From Oscillospiraceae bacterium (GTDB lineage Bacteria > Bacillota > Clostridia > Oscillospirales > Oscillospiraceae), in the NCBI GenBank assembly GCA_902761635.1, contig CACWLG010000055.1:1-41092 (forward strand): a stretch of DNA of 41,092 bases, written 5' to 3'. The notes under the pieces are model-generated. The model saw only the letters and a list, made by a program, of their open reading frames with translations, had not been told where the DNA came from and did not search any database. The position numbers were made by a program, and so were the translations under genes. Numbering within the stretch: the stretch's first letter is position 1; every line of letters begins with the position of its first letter. Below are positions 8,736-15,351 of the stretch, piece after piece.

Positions 8736-9704
8736 TCATGACGCGCTTGCCTCCGCAGCCTGCAGCATTGCGGCGATGTCCCCAATGCTCTGCGCCATGT
8801 CGGCGTTGATGCCGATGGCCCGGTCACCCAGGCTTTCGGGCACAGCGGCCTTGCTGCGGCTGAGACGGATCAGGCTGATGTTCTCATGCTCCCGCGCCAG
8901 TTTTTCAAAGGGGAAGCGGATGATGGTCGGGGTGTTGAAGCCCACGCCCAGCTCCAGCAGCACGGTCTTCTGATCGACGCATTCCGAAAGAAAGCGGCTG
9001 AAGCGTTCCTCGGCGGCGTGCCAGTCCTCGTCCTGTACGAAATGATCGTCCACACGCAGATTCATCGCCATCGGCCCGCCGCAGACCGGGCACTTCGGAA
9101 CAAGCTCACTGGGAATTTTCCCATCCTTCCGTTCTCTCTCCATCTGTCGGAAAAGCTCGACCGCGTTATAGGTCTTCGGATGGCAGCCGAGTTTGCACTG
9201 GATCAGGTTATAGCTGCCCTGAGTCTGAAAGATCTGCTCTGTGGGAAGCCCTGCTTTCTCAAACTGATGGTCGGCGTTGGTGCTCAGCAGGAAAAGCTTT
9301 TTCCCTTCCAGCGCGTCCAGCAGCGTCTTGTGCAGCGGCGTCACGTCCAGATCAGCGCCGGCCAGCAGCGCCAGATGCGACCACAGGCCCCAGCGGCTCT
9401 CCTCGTCGGGGAAAGGATAAAAGCCTGCGGAGTACATGTCTTGCATATACGGCCCCTTGCCGTAGAGCTTCTGAAACTCGGCGAAATGTTCCTCAAAGTA
9501 TTTGCCGCCGTACTCGGCTCCGGCCGCGGCGCTCATACCCGCGCCCGCGCCGAGCAGCACATAGTCTGCCTCCCGGAGCGCCTGCGCGGCCTTTTCAAGC
9601 TGCTCTTTATAGGGAGTATTCTGATTGATATAGTCCCGCGCATATTCGCAGGTCAAAAAACGCTCAAAGCTCACTTTCTTTTTGGATGAACGGTTAAACA
9701 TCAT
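8736..9704 (-). CDS. Class M sirtuin (SirTM), protein ADP-ribosyltransferase
   Basis: This 322-aa NAD-binding Sir2-family protein carries GAGAGMSAAAGAEYGG (52-67) as its NAD loop, TNADHQFE (142-149) and the zinc knuckle cysteines C170/C174 and C205/C208 (CPVCGG). At the place of the catalytic His of deacetylating sirtuins it has TQGSYN (Gln162), the substitution described for class M sirtuins. Those enzymes ADP-ribosylate lipoylated GcvH-L rather than deacetylate. The matching macrodomain eraser is encoded 4 kb away at 4025-4810, facing this gene. Two adjacent ATG codons (9704, 9701) follow GGAAG. The promoter lies about 230 nt upstream, beyond a structured element. Confidence 0.87.
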   Translation of the reverse strand: MMFNRSSKKKVSFERFLTCEYARDYINQNTPYKEQLEKAAQALREADYVLLGAGAGMSAAAGAEYGGKYFEEHFAEFQKLYGKGPYMQDMYSAGFYPFPDEESRWGLWSHLALLAGADLDVTPLHKTLLDALEGKKLFLLSTNADHQFEKAGLPTEQIFQTQGSYNLIQCKLGCHPKTYNAVELFRQMERERKDGKIPSELVPKCPVCGGPMAMNLRVDDHFVQDEDWHAAEERFSRFLSECVDQKTVLLELGVGFNTPTIIRFPFEKLAREHENISLIRLSRSKAAVPESLGDRAIGINADMAQSIGDIAAMLQAAEASAS

Positions 9705-9734
9705 GGGTTTTCTTCCTTAATAAACAATATAAGT

Positions 9735-9933
9735 AGTCGATTGCGAAAGACGCTGGATAGCTCGGTTTTTACTCCGAAGGAGTTTCAAATCGTTTTTGAG
9801 GCAGCTTCGCCGACTCAAAAACACCCTGAGCCGAGCCATGAGGTCTCGCGCCGACCAAAGGCGGCGTTTTCCACGCAACGCCGCGTGCGATAAGCGTGGG
9901 TTCTCAATTGCGAAACGAGTTTCGCAATTGACT
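9735..9933. repeat. 199-bp hyper-structured inverted-repeat element in the SirTM leader
   Basis: The ends are 14-nt inverted repeats with one mismatch (AGTCGATTGCGAAA at 9735-9748, TTTCGCAATTGACT at 9920-9933). Inside are GCTCGG/CCGAGC (9760-9765, 9831-9836) enclosing ACTCC-GAA-GGAGT (9771-9783) and GTTTTTGAG/CTCAAAAAC (9792-9800, 9814-9822). Then come GCGGCGTT/AACGCCGC (9861-9868, 9877-9884) and the perfect CAATTGCGAAAC/GTTTCGCAATTG (9905-9916, 9919-9930). No coding frame is convincing. It may be a MITE-like insertion or a structured leader RNA. Confidence 0.6.
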
Positions 9934-9939
9934 GTAAAC

Positions 9940-9968
9940 AGTATAAGGGCAGTAGGGAATCGGAACAA
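9940..9968 (-). promoter_or_regulatory. Promoter of the SirTM/leftward gene set
   Basis: On the minus strand TTGTTC (9963-9968) and TATACT (9940-9945) are 17 nt apart. Transcription would run through the structured element into the SirTM gene. Confidence 0.6.
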
Positions 9969-9992
9969 GTACGCACCTTTTTGTAACTGCCC
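9967..9992. promoter_or_regulatory. Candidate HxlR operator between divergent promoters
   Basis: The stretch AGTACGCACC-TTTTT-GTAACT lies exactly between the -35 boxes of the divergent SirTM and hxlR promoters. It has the GTAC/GTAAC layout often found upstream of HxlR-family genes. Assignment to HxlR rests on position and this resemblance only. Confidence 0.4.
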
Positions 9993-10021
9993 TTGCTTTT
10001 GCCGCGCCATTACAGTATAAT
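9993..10021 (+). promoter_or_regulatory. Promoter of the HxlR-type regulator gene
   Basis: TTGCTT (9993-9998) and TATAAT (10016-10021) are separated by 17 nt, about 40 nt before the ATG at 10063. Confidence 0.7.
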
Positions 10022-10062
10022 TGGACGGCAACAGTTAATTTGAAACTATTGGAGGTTTTTCC

Positions 10063-10395
10063 ATGCGATCCAAAGAAGATATCCTGCCGGAATGCCCGGT
10101 GGCCACCACCGTTTCGCTGATCGGCAGCAAGTGGAAGCTGCTCATCATGCGCAATCTGCTCGCCCGCCCCTGGCGCTTCAATGAGCTGCAGAAGAGTATC
10201 GACGGCATCAGCCAGAAGGCACTGACCGAGGCGCTGCGCTCGATGGAGGCGGACGGCATCGTCATCCGCACCGCTTACCCGGAGGTCCCGCCCCGCGTGG
10301 AGTATTCGCTGACCGAGCTTGGCGAATCCATGCGCCCGATCATCAAATCCATGGAAAGCTGGGGTCTGGCGTATAAAGAACAGATGCAGGAGTAG
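10063..10395 (+). CDS. HxlR-family winged-helix transcriptional regulator
   Basis: This 110-aa DNA-binding protein contains the family core CPVATTVSLIGSKWKLLIMR, the recognition region FNELQKSIDGISQKALTEAL and a wing with PPRVEYSLTELG. Cys11 is in the position of the conserved cysteine through which several HxlR/YodB-type proteins sense electrophiles or oxidants. It starts at ATG 10063 behind TTGGAGG and is divergent from the SirTM operon, which includes a nitroreductase. HxlR regulators often control a neighbouring redox gene, so the nitroreductase/SirTM set is the likely target (inference). A terminator hairpin follows at 10424-10456. Confidence 0.9.
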   Translation: MRSKEDILPECPVATTVSLIGSKWKLLIMRNLLARPWRFNELQKSIDGISQKALTEALRSMEADGIVIRTAYPEVPPRVEYSLTELGESMRPIIKSMESWGLAYKEQMQE

Positions 10396-10423
10396 GGTGC
10401 TGCAACAGGTTGATGATACGATG

Positions 10424-10456
10424 AAAGCTATGCTGTGAGTTATCACAGCAGGCTTT
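10424..10456 (+). terminator. Terminator downstream of the HxlR gene
   Basis: GCTGTGA-GTTA-TCACAGC forms the upper stem, extended by AAAGC (10424-10428) with GCTTT (10452-10456), and is followed by TCT. Confidence 0.65.
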
Positions 10457-10496
10457 TCTACGATCCTGTATTATGGAAGCATTGTAAGCGTGAGTT

Positions 10497-10565
10497 TCAG
10501 TCAAGATCGACTGCGATGCTCCCCGGCATAGTCGGTGTCTCCATCTTACGGCGTGCCATGTACAT
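10497..10565 (-). pseudogene. Remnant of a LexA-like repressor 5' end
   Basis: Read leftward from ATG 10559, the sequence gives MARRKMETPTMPGSIAVDLD and then TGA. The intact repressor at 27748-28611 begins almost identically (MARRKIETPTVPGSIVVDLN). The GGAGGTCATG ribosome binding region and a degenerate copy of the upstream TTTACGTAAA box (TTTACATAAA, about 10602-10611) are also kept. A 5' fragment with its promoter region was therefore duplicated, or a second repressor gene was lost. Confidence 0.7.
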
Positions 10566-10894
10566 GACCTCCATTGTTTGAAAACAGATACGAAATACGA
10601 TTTATGTAAACCAAAACACACAAAGCGGCGAAGCGGTTTTTACCAGGTTGTCCGTATACCACTCGGAAAATATGTCGCGGCTCGTGTAATCTGCACAGCT
10701 GCGATTGCAGAGCATCTCGCCGTCATAAAACCGCAGTTCAAGCAAGCGGTGTTTTTTTCTGCGCGGCGGGAAGAAAAGGCATCATAGCTTTCAGGCACAG
10801 AGATTGTTATACATTGCAGTACATTGATGTTTGCGTCAGAAGAGGAACATCTATTCACACTGGTATTTGCCCCTTGAAAGAATGGAGAACACAA
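10566..10894. other. Intergenic region, possibly holding a second unidentified remnant
   Basis: Upstream of the repressor remnant, a minus-strand frame of about 57 codons (roughly 10590-10765) contains protein-like sequence such as ELRFYDGEMLCNRSCADYTS and DIFSEWYTDNLV. It has no ATG start and I cannot place it in a family. The rest shows no gene. Confidence 0.25.
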
Positions 10895-10928
10895 GGCCCG
10901 TGCAAAGCCGAACTGCTTTGCACGGGCC
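10895..10928 (-). terminator. Terminator downstream of the esterase remnant
   Basis: A perfect 13-bp stem, GGCCCGTGCAAAG (10895-10907) with CTTTGCACGGGCC (10916-10928), has an 8-nt loop. On the minus strand it is followed by TTGTGTTCT. Confidence 0.75.
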
Positions 10929-10948
10929 TGTACAATAGAGGAACGAAA

Positions 10949-11319
10949 TTACGCTGCGCAGATCGTGTTGATCCAGTCGATGAAAGTGCCGGTAGAGCTG
11001 CCTTCGTCGCTGCCATGCCCCATGTTCCAGACCAGATGGTAATCCACATCTGCTCCGAACATCCGGACTGCGAGAAGAATGTTGTAGCCCACGCTGAAGG
11101 AGGTGTGCTGGTCGGCGGTGCCGCGTAGGAAGCGGCGGGATCAATCTCGCCCGCGTTGACCATGGCGTTGAGCGCGTCACTGATGTTCTGCAGGATCGCG
11201 TCATAGTAGTTGCCTTCGCGCAGGGCGGTGAGCGTCAGCGCCTCGCCCGCACTGTTTTTAAGCTGCATGCCGTTGAGATAAGGGATAAAGGCGCCGGCCT
11301 CATAGAGATATCCTTTCAT
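10949..11319 (-). pseudogene. Remnant of a tannase-like (subtype B) secreted esterase
   Basis: Two pieces of one protein remain. From 11319 leftward the frame reads MKGYLYEAGAFIPYLNGM and on to NAMVNAGEIDPAA. After about 11125 the family continues in another frame with GTADQHTSFSVGYNILLAV, DVDYHLVWNMGHG and STGTFIDWINTIC, ending at TAA (10949). The second piece is the C-terminal catalytic His region typical of subtype B tannase/feruloyl-esterase-like alpha/beta hydrolases. The nucleophile domain and signal peptide are gone, so about three quarters of the usual 500-aa protein is missing. Its terminator survives at 10895-10928. Family assignment is from memory of the C-terminal motif. Confidence 0.6.
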
Positions 11320-11556
11320 AGCGGATTGAGTTTATTTTAGCACTTTACTTCGGCACAAGGTAAGGTAATAATCTGCAAACAGTTGCCGCGAAGCTCAAAA
11401 TGACCAGCAGGGAAAATATATTCGTTTTGGGGACTATATTGTAGGATTTTGACAAATCGTGCGGCATCAAATCATATTTTAACCAGCGTGTGGCGAAAGC
11501 GTAAATCCAGCTTGGAAGATATTTTCCTGGAGCCATCCTTCCATGGGTACACAGTT

Positions 11557-12474
11557 TCAGTACCAATCGTGTTTTTCGCCCCGATCCAGTGCAGCCATGG
11601 CGTCCATCTCCGCCGCGGTAAGCGCGAAGCCGAACAGATCGAGGTTTTCTTTGATATGCTCCGGATTGCCTGACCCCGGAATCACCACGACACCGCGCTG
11701 CAGATCCCAGCGCAAGATCACCTGCGCGGCGGAGACGCCATGTGCCTCGGCGATGGCGCAGATGGTATCATCCTGCAGCAGCGCAGCCGTATATCCGCGC
11801 CCGCCCAGGGGATACCAGCACTGAACCACGATACCCTTTTCCTGAATGAACGGCACGACATCCCGCTCCTGATAATATGGGTGGATTTCATTCTGCACCA
11901 GCGCGGGGGTGATCGAAACCTGAGGCAGAAACGAGCTCAGTTCCTTTACATACCAGTTGGAAAGACCAAGAGAGCGGATTTTTCCCGCCTCCACATAGCG
12001 CTCCATGGCTTTGTACGCCTTCGCATCATCCGTGCCCGGATGGTGGAGCAGCATCATATCAATATAACCGATATCCAGCTTATCAAGCGCCATGTCGATA
12101 GCGGCTTCCGGCTCATGGAACTGGTTGGGGTAAATCTTCGTGATGACAAAGATTTCCTCTCTGTCTATCCCGTACTCCGCCATGGCCTGACGCACACCCT
12201 CGCCGACGGCGTCCTCGTTTCCGTACATGTATGCCGTGTCGATCAGGCGTCCGCCGTTTTGAAGCAGCGTCTTGACAGAATTGACGCAGGTATCATAATC
12301 CAGCGCGTAGGTACCGAGTCCAAGAATCGGCATTTCATAGCCGCTGTTCAGCAGCACTGTTTTTGTTTCAAAATCAAACACGCCGGTTTCCTCCGCAAAT
12401 CCGAAATTTGTTCCGCTCATAAGAAGCAGGAGCAGCAGCGCAGACGCCGCAAGGCAGTTCCTTATTCTTCTCAT
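11557..12474 (-). CDS. Aldo/keto reductase with an N-terminal export signal
   Basis: This 305-aa NADPH-type oxidoreductase has the complete catalytic tetrad: Asp79 (LIDTA), Tyr84 (YMYGNE), Lys113 (ITKIYP) and His144/145 (LLHHPG). The cofactor-binding end is VVVIPGSGNPEHIKEN. Unusually, the first 28 residues form a signal peptide: MRRIRN, a leucine run, then a possible cut after FGFA. An exported NADPH enzyme is odd, because the cofactor is cytoplasmic. The segment may instead be an uncleaved anchor, or translation may start further down, for example at the methionine before PILGLG. The start at 12474 lies one base after the stop of the upstream hydrolase gene (TGA-G-ATG), so the two are translationally coupled. 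Confidence 0.87.
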   Translation of the reverse strand: MRRIRNCLAASALLLLLLMSGTNFGFAEETGVFDFETKTVLLNSGYEMPILGLGTYALDYDTCVNSVKTLLQNGGRLIDTAYMYGNEDAVGEGVRQAMAEYGIDREEIFVITKIYPNQFHEPEAAIDMALDKLDIGYIDMMLLHHPGTDDAKAYKAMERYVEAGKIRSLGLSNWYVKELSSFLPQVSITPALVQNEIHPYYQERDVVPFIQEKGIVVQCWYPLGGRGYTAALLQDDTICAIAEAHGVSAAQVILRWDLQRGVVVIPGSGNPEHIKENLDLFGFALTAAEMDAMAALDRGEKHDWY

Positions 12475-12475
12475 C

Positions 12476-13474
12476 TCAGTTCAGATACAGCTCGAAAAAG
12501 CTCTGAATCCTGTCAAAGGGGATGGCGTCCCTGCCGCCACCGTCATAAAGGTCGGTATGCACCGCGCCGGGAATAATCATCAGCTCTTTGTTGTCCGCGT
12601 ATTTGCTGTCGCGCACCATGTCGGCATAGGCGTCGCGGCTGAAATAGCAGGAGTGCGCTTTGTCACCGTGGATCAGCAGCACGGCCGAGCGGATCTCGTT
12701 GGAGTAGCGCAGGATGGGCTGATTGAGGAAGCTCTCGCAGCCGATCACGTTCCAGCCGCCGTTCGAGTTGAGGGAACGGGGATGATATCCGCGCGGTGTC
12801 TTGTAATAATCATAGTAGTCCTTTACGAAGAAGGGCGCATCCTCGGGCAGCGGATCGACCACACCGCCGCCGAGCTTGTATTCTCCCGCCTTCAAATCGG
12901 CAAGGCGCTGGGCGCACATGGCCGCCTTTGCCTGATAGCGCGCCTCCTCACTGTCGGCAGAGTCGAAATAGCCCTTGGCATTGACGCGGGTCATATCGTA
13001 CATGGTCGCGGCTACCGTCGCCTTGACGCGGGTATCCAGCGCGGCGGCGTTGAGCGCCATACCGCCCCAGCCGCAGATGCCGATGATACCGATACGCGCG
13101 GGATCGACCATGTTGTGCAGGGAAAGAAAGTCCACCGCTGCCATGAAATCCTCCGTGTTGATGTCAGGCGAGGCCATATAGCGGACGCTGCCGCCGCTCT
13201 CGCCGGTGAAAGAGGGATCAAAGGCCAGCGTCACAAAGCCGCGCTCCGCCATCGTCTGGGCGTAGAGACCGGAGCACTGCTCCTTGACTGCGCCGAAGGG
13301 ACCGGAAACGGCGATTGCGGGGAGTTTTCCCTCCGCGCCCTTGGGGATATAAAGATCTGCCGCCAGGGTAATGCCATAGCGGTTGATAAACGTGACCTTG
13401 CTGTGATTGACCTTATCGCTCCGGGGGAAAGTCTTGTCCCATTCTTGTGTGAGCTTCAGTTCTTCGAGTTTCAT
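12476..13474 (-). CDS. Alpha/beta hydrolase (dienelactone-hydrolase-like)
   Basis: This 332-aa cytoplasmic hydrolase has the candidate nucleophile Cys in GIIGICGWGGMALNAAA, the acid loop AVLLIHGDKAHS and the catalytic His in IIPGAVHTDLYD. The family is the one often encoded beside LysR regulators, flavodoxins and aldo/keto reductases in Clostridia; its substrate is unknown. ATG 13474 is chosen because AAAGGAG stands 8 nt upstream. The open frame extends further but without a site or family similarity. It is co-transcribed with the aldo/keto reductase gene after it and probably with the 73-aa gene before it. The LysR gene is divergent. Confidence 0.87.
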   Translation of the reverse strand: MKLEELKLTQEWDKTFPRSDKVNHSKVTFINRYGITLAADLYIPKGAEGKLPAIAVSGPFGAVKEQCSGLYAQTMAERGFVTLAFDPSFTGESGGSVRYMASPDINTEDFMAAVDFLSLHNMVDPARIGIIGICGWGGMALNAAALDTRVKATVAATMYDMTRVNAKGYFDSADSEEARYQAKAAMCAQRLADLKAGEYKLGGGVVDPLPEDAPFFVKDYYDYYKTPRGYHPRSLNSNGGWNVIGCESFLNQPILRYSNEIRSAVLLIHGDKAHSCYFSRDAYADMVRDSKYADNKELMIIPGAVHTDLYDGGGRDAIPFDRIQSFFELYLN

Positions 13475-13645
13475 TCTGCCTTCTCCTTTACCTGTGGAAA
13501 CGCTGAATAAATCGCCGCGCACGTCTTGACGACATCTTTTCCGCCTGACTTTGCCTGAAAAACTTGAAATACACAAAGTATTCCTGCGCTTTTCAGGCTT
13601 CGTCAGCCGAAAAATCTGCTCGCCAATCCGCACACTCCGATTTAA

Positions 13646-13867
13646 TCAGCGCTTCCCTGTTTTTGTTTCGCGGATCAGCTTGTCCAGCCTGTCCAGTTGT
13701 CTCTGCTTTTCGTGGATCTCCTGCAAAGCGTCACAGCGGCATGAACGCAGACAATGGATCAAATCCTCGGCGCTGCCGCTTTGATAGAAGTGTTCTGCGC
13801 GCCGTATCGTTGACTCACTGCAGCCCGCGTCGCTCATGCACTCTTCCATGCTTGTCCAATCAACCAT
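13646..13867 (-). CDS. Small conserved protein (73 aa) divergent from LysR
   Basis: A 73-aa acidic-to-basic helical protein has an excellent ribosome binding site (GGGAGG, 8 nt before ATG 13867). It carries paired cysteines (ECMSDAGC and CLRSCRCD) and a C-terminal coiled-coil-like end (EIHEKQRQLDRLDKLIRET). Similar small proteins occur next to LysR/hydrolase loci in gut Clostridia, but I know no function. The layout of an N-terminal helical pair and a final helix recalls small MerR- or antitoxin-like adaptor proteins, which is only an impression. It is probably the first gene of the leftward operon with the hydrolase and aldo/keto reductase genes. Confidence 0.7.
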   Translation of the reverse strand: MVDWTSMEECMSDAGCSESTIRRAEHFYQSGSAEDLIHCLRSCRCDALQEIHEKQRQLDRLDKLIRETKTGKR

Positions 13868-13911
13868 ATCGGTTTCCTCCCGCTTTGTCCTTGCAGATAG
13901 AGAATACCATA

Positions 13912-13956
13912 TTGCCAGGCAGCGTGCTAATAGCTATAATGAATATCGTGATATTC
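13912..13956 (+). promoter_or_regulatory. LysR gene promoter with an adjoining palindrome
   Basis: TTGCCA (13912-13917) and TATAAT (13935-13940) are 17 nt apart. Immediately downstream lies the perfect inverted repeat GAATATC-GT-GATATTC (13941-13956), a plausible autoregulatory LysR site covering the transcription start. Confidence 0.7.
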
Positions 13957-13983
13957 AAAAAAAGCATATCAAAGGAGGACGCC

Positions 13984-14865
13984 ATGGAAATCCGCACGCT
14001 TCGCTACTTTCTCGCTGTCGCCCGGGAGGAGAACATGTCCCGCGCTGCCGAGCAGCTTCATGTGACACAGCCCACCCTGTCGAAGGCGCTGAAATCCCTG
14101 GAAGATGAGCTCGGGAAGAAACTCTTTTTAAGGCACAGCTTCAGCATCACTCTCACGGAAGAGGGAGAGCTTCTCCGCAGCCGCGCGGAAGACCTTATTT
14201 CCATGGCGGACAAGATCGAACAGGAGTTTTCGTCCTTGGACGACATCACCGGCGGAGATATTTACTTCGGTCTCGCGGAGTCCTATCAGATCCGCTATCT
14301 TGCCAGAGAGGTGCATGCGTTCAAAAAGCTCTATCCTGACCTGCGCTATCATATCACAAGCGGGGATACGGAACAGGTTACGGAAAAGCTGGACAAGGGC
14401 CTGCTGGATTTTGCCGTGATCTGTGAAACACCGGATGAGAAAAAGTATCGCCATATCCTCTTCCCAGAATCGGATCATTTCGGCGCTGTTTTCTCTCCGG
14501 ATTCTCCGCTTGCCCAAAAGGAGAAAATAACCGCAGAGGATCTTGCAGGGCTGCCTCTTTTCACCTCCGAGCAGAGCTGGGAGAATGACATCCAGCCCTG
14601 GGCGAAGGAGACCTTCTCCGCGCTACGGCTGGAGGGGTCCTTCCGCCTTGCCTTCAACGGCTCCCTGTTTGCAAGGGAGGGTCTCGGCGTCCTTCTGACA
14701 CTGAACAATCTGATCGACACTTCGCCCGAAAGCGGTCTGATTTTCCGCCCGCTGTATCCGCGGCTTGAAATGAAGATGTATCTGATCTGGAACAAATACC
14801 AGAGCTTCACCCCGATTGCGGAGCGCTTCCTGAAGCAGATCAAGAACTCTTTTGCCGGCGGCTGA
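13984..14865 (+). CDS. LysR-family transcriptional regulator
   Basis: This 293-aa regulator begins with the winged helix-turn-helix MEIRTLRYFLAVAREE...SRAAEQLHVTQPTLSKALKSLE (1-60). The two-lobed effector-binding domain follows (from about residue 90, GDIYFGLAES). ATG 13984 has AAAGGAGG 8 nt upstream; longer in-frame reading upstream is non-coding. It is divergent from the 73-aa/hydrolase/aldo-keto reductase genes, the classical position for a LysR activator of a neighbouring operon. The effector is unknown. Confidence 0.92.
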   Translation: MEIRTLRYFLAVAREENMSRAAEQLHVTQPTLSKALKSLEDELGKKLFLRHSFSITLTEEGELLRSRAEDLISMADKIEQEFSSLDDITGGDIYFGLAESYQIRYLAREVHAFKKLYPDLRYHITSGDTEQVTEKLDKGLLDFAVICETPDEKKYRHILFPESDHFGAVFSPDSPLAQKEKITAEDLAGLPLFTSEQSWENDIQPWAKETFSALRLEGSFRLAFNGSLFAREGLGVLLTLNNLIDTSPESGLIFRPLYPRLEMKMYLIWNKYQSFTPIAERFLKQIKNSFAGG

Positions 14866-14903
14866 CCTCGCGCCGGGCGGACATACAAGTCCAGAAATTA
14901 CCC

Positions 14904-15057
14904 TAAGGCAATACCGCATAATACGGCAAGAGCAGATCCTGAGAAAATTTGGGTTCTGATAAAGGCACTTTTTCGCAGATGTACTTAAGTGAGCGTCCAA
15001 ATCTTTGATTTGGCTAACGCGAAGATGCCGAAGGCGGATTGTGCGGTGTTGCCTTAA
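14904..15057. mobile_element. MITE-like element, copy 1 (154 bp)
   Basis: The terminal inverted repeats TAAGGCAATACCGCATAAT and its near-complement ending GTGCGGTGTTGCCTTA match at about 20 of 24 positions. The first 83 bp (14904-14986) are identical to copy 2 at 24999-25081 except for one base, and the last 35 bp are the same too. The middle differs: here it carries the hairpin CCAAATC-TTT-GATTTGG (14997-15013). No coding capacity. Confidence 0.8.
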
Positions 15058-15065
15058 GTCATTCT

Positions 15066-15131
15066 GTCGAACTTGAAAACGAAGTACGGCGCCCGAAAGG
15101 CCATTGAGGCCGATCGGGCGCTGTATTCGAC
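15066..15131. repeat. Long imperfect hairpin
   Basis: GTCGAA/TTCGAC at the base (15066-15071, 15126-15131) and GCGCCCGA/TCGGGCGC (15089-15096, 15114-15121) inside form a ~66-nt stem-loop just after the PIN remnant. It may have been the terminator of that gene, although there is no T-run. Confidence 0.5.
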
Positions 15132-15134
15132 ACG

Positions 15135-15266
15135 TTATACGGAAATAATGCAGGCTTCGCTGCAATCCGGCAGAAGCGGATCACGCGTGAGAAAAAGCAT
15201 GTTCTCAGCTTTCGCCTGACTGATCATGATACGGTCAAAAGGATCGTTAGGGGGCTGCGGGACAAT
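15135..15266 (-). pseudogene. 3' remnant of a PIN-domain (VapC-like) toxin gene
   Basis: The minus strand reads PPNDPFDRIMISQAKAENM, then LFLTRDPLLPD and ends CIISV-stop. This is the C-terminal third of VapC-type PIN RNases, including the DPFDR motif with an active-site Asp. The frame is closed upstream by TGA at 15267-15269 and nothing of the N-terminal PIN half remains. An antitoxin-like fragment directly precedes it in another frame. Confidence 0.65.
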
Positions 15267-15351
15267 TCAGTTTCCCTTTTGCGATTCTGATCCTGCCTTC
15301 GATTGGAGCATCATGCACACTGATGGAATATGGCAGAGCATCGAGATTCAT
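15247..15351 (-). pseudogene. Antitoxin-like fragment fused to the PIN remnant
   Basis: A 34-codon frame from ATG 15351 (site AAGGAATT) includes ALPYSISVHDAPIEGRIRIA and KGKLNCP. It resembles the C-terminal end of antitoxins paired with VapC in Clostridia (from memory, tentative). Normal antitoxin sequence stops at about 15260, where the toxin remnant begins in another frame. One deletion thus seems to have removed the antitoxin end and most of the toxin. Its ATG overlaps the stop of the upstream oxidoreductase gene (ATGA). Confidence 0.45.

Noticed and set aside
4025-9704. Complete SirTM operon with GcvH-L and LplA2
   Set aside because: No gene resembling a lipoyl carrier or lipoate ligase is found between or beside the two genes.
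13564-13983. N-terminal extension of the LysR protein by about 140 codons
   Set aside because: It would overlap the divergent 73-aa gene and the promoter at 13912-13940; the family starts at the ATG at 13984.
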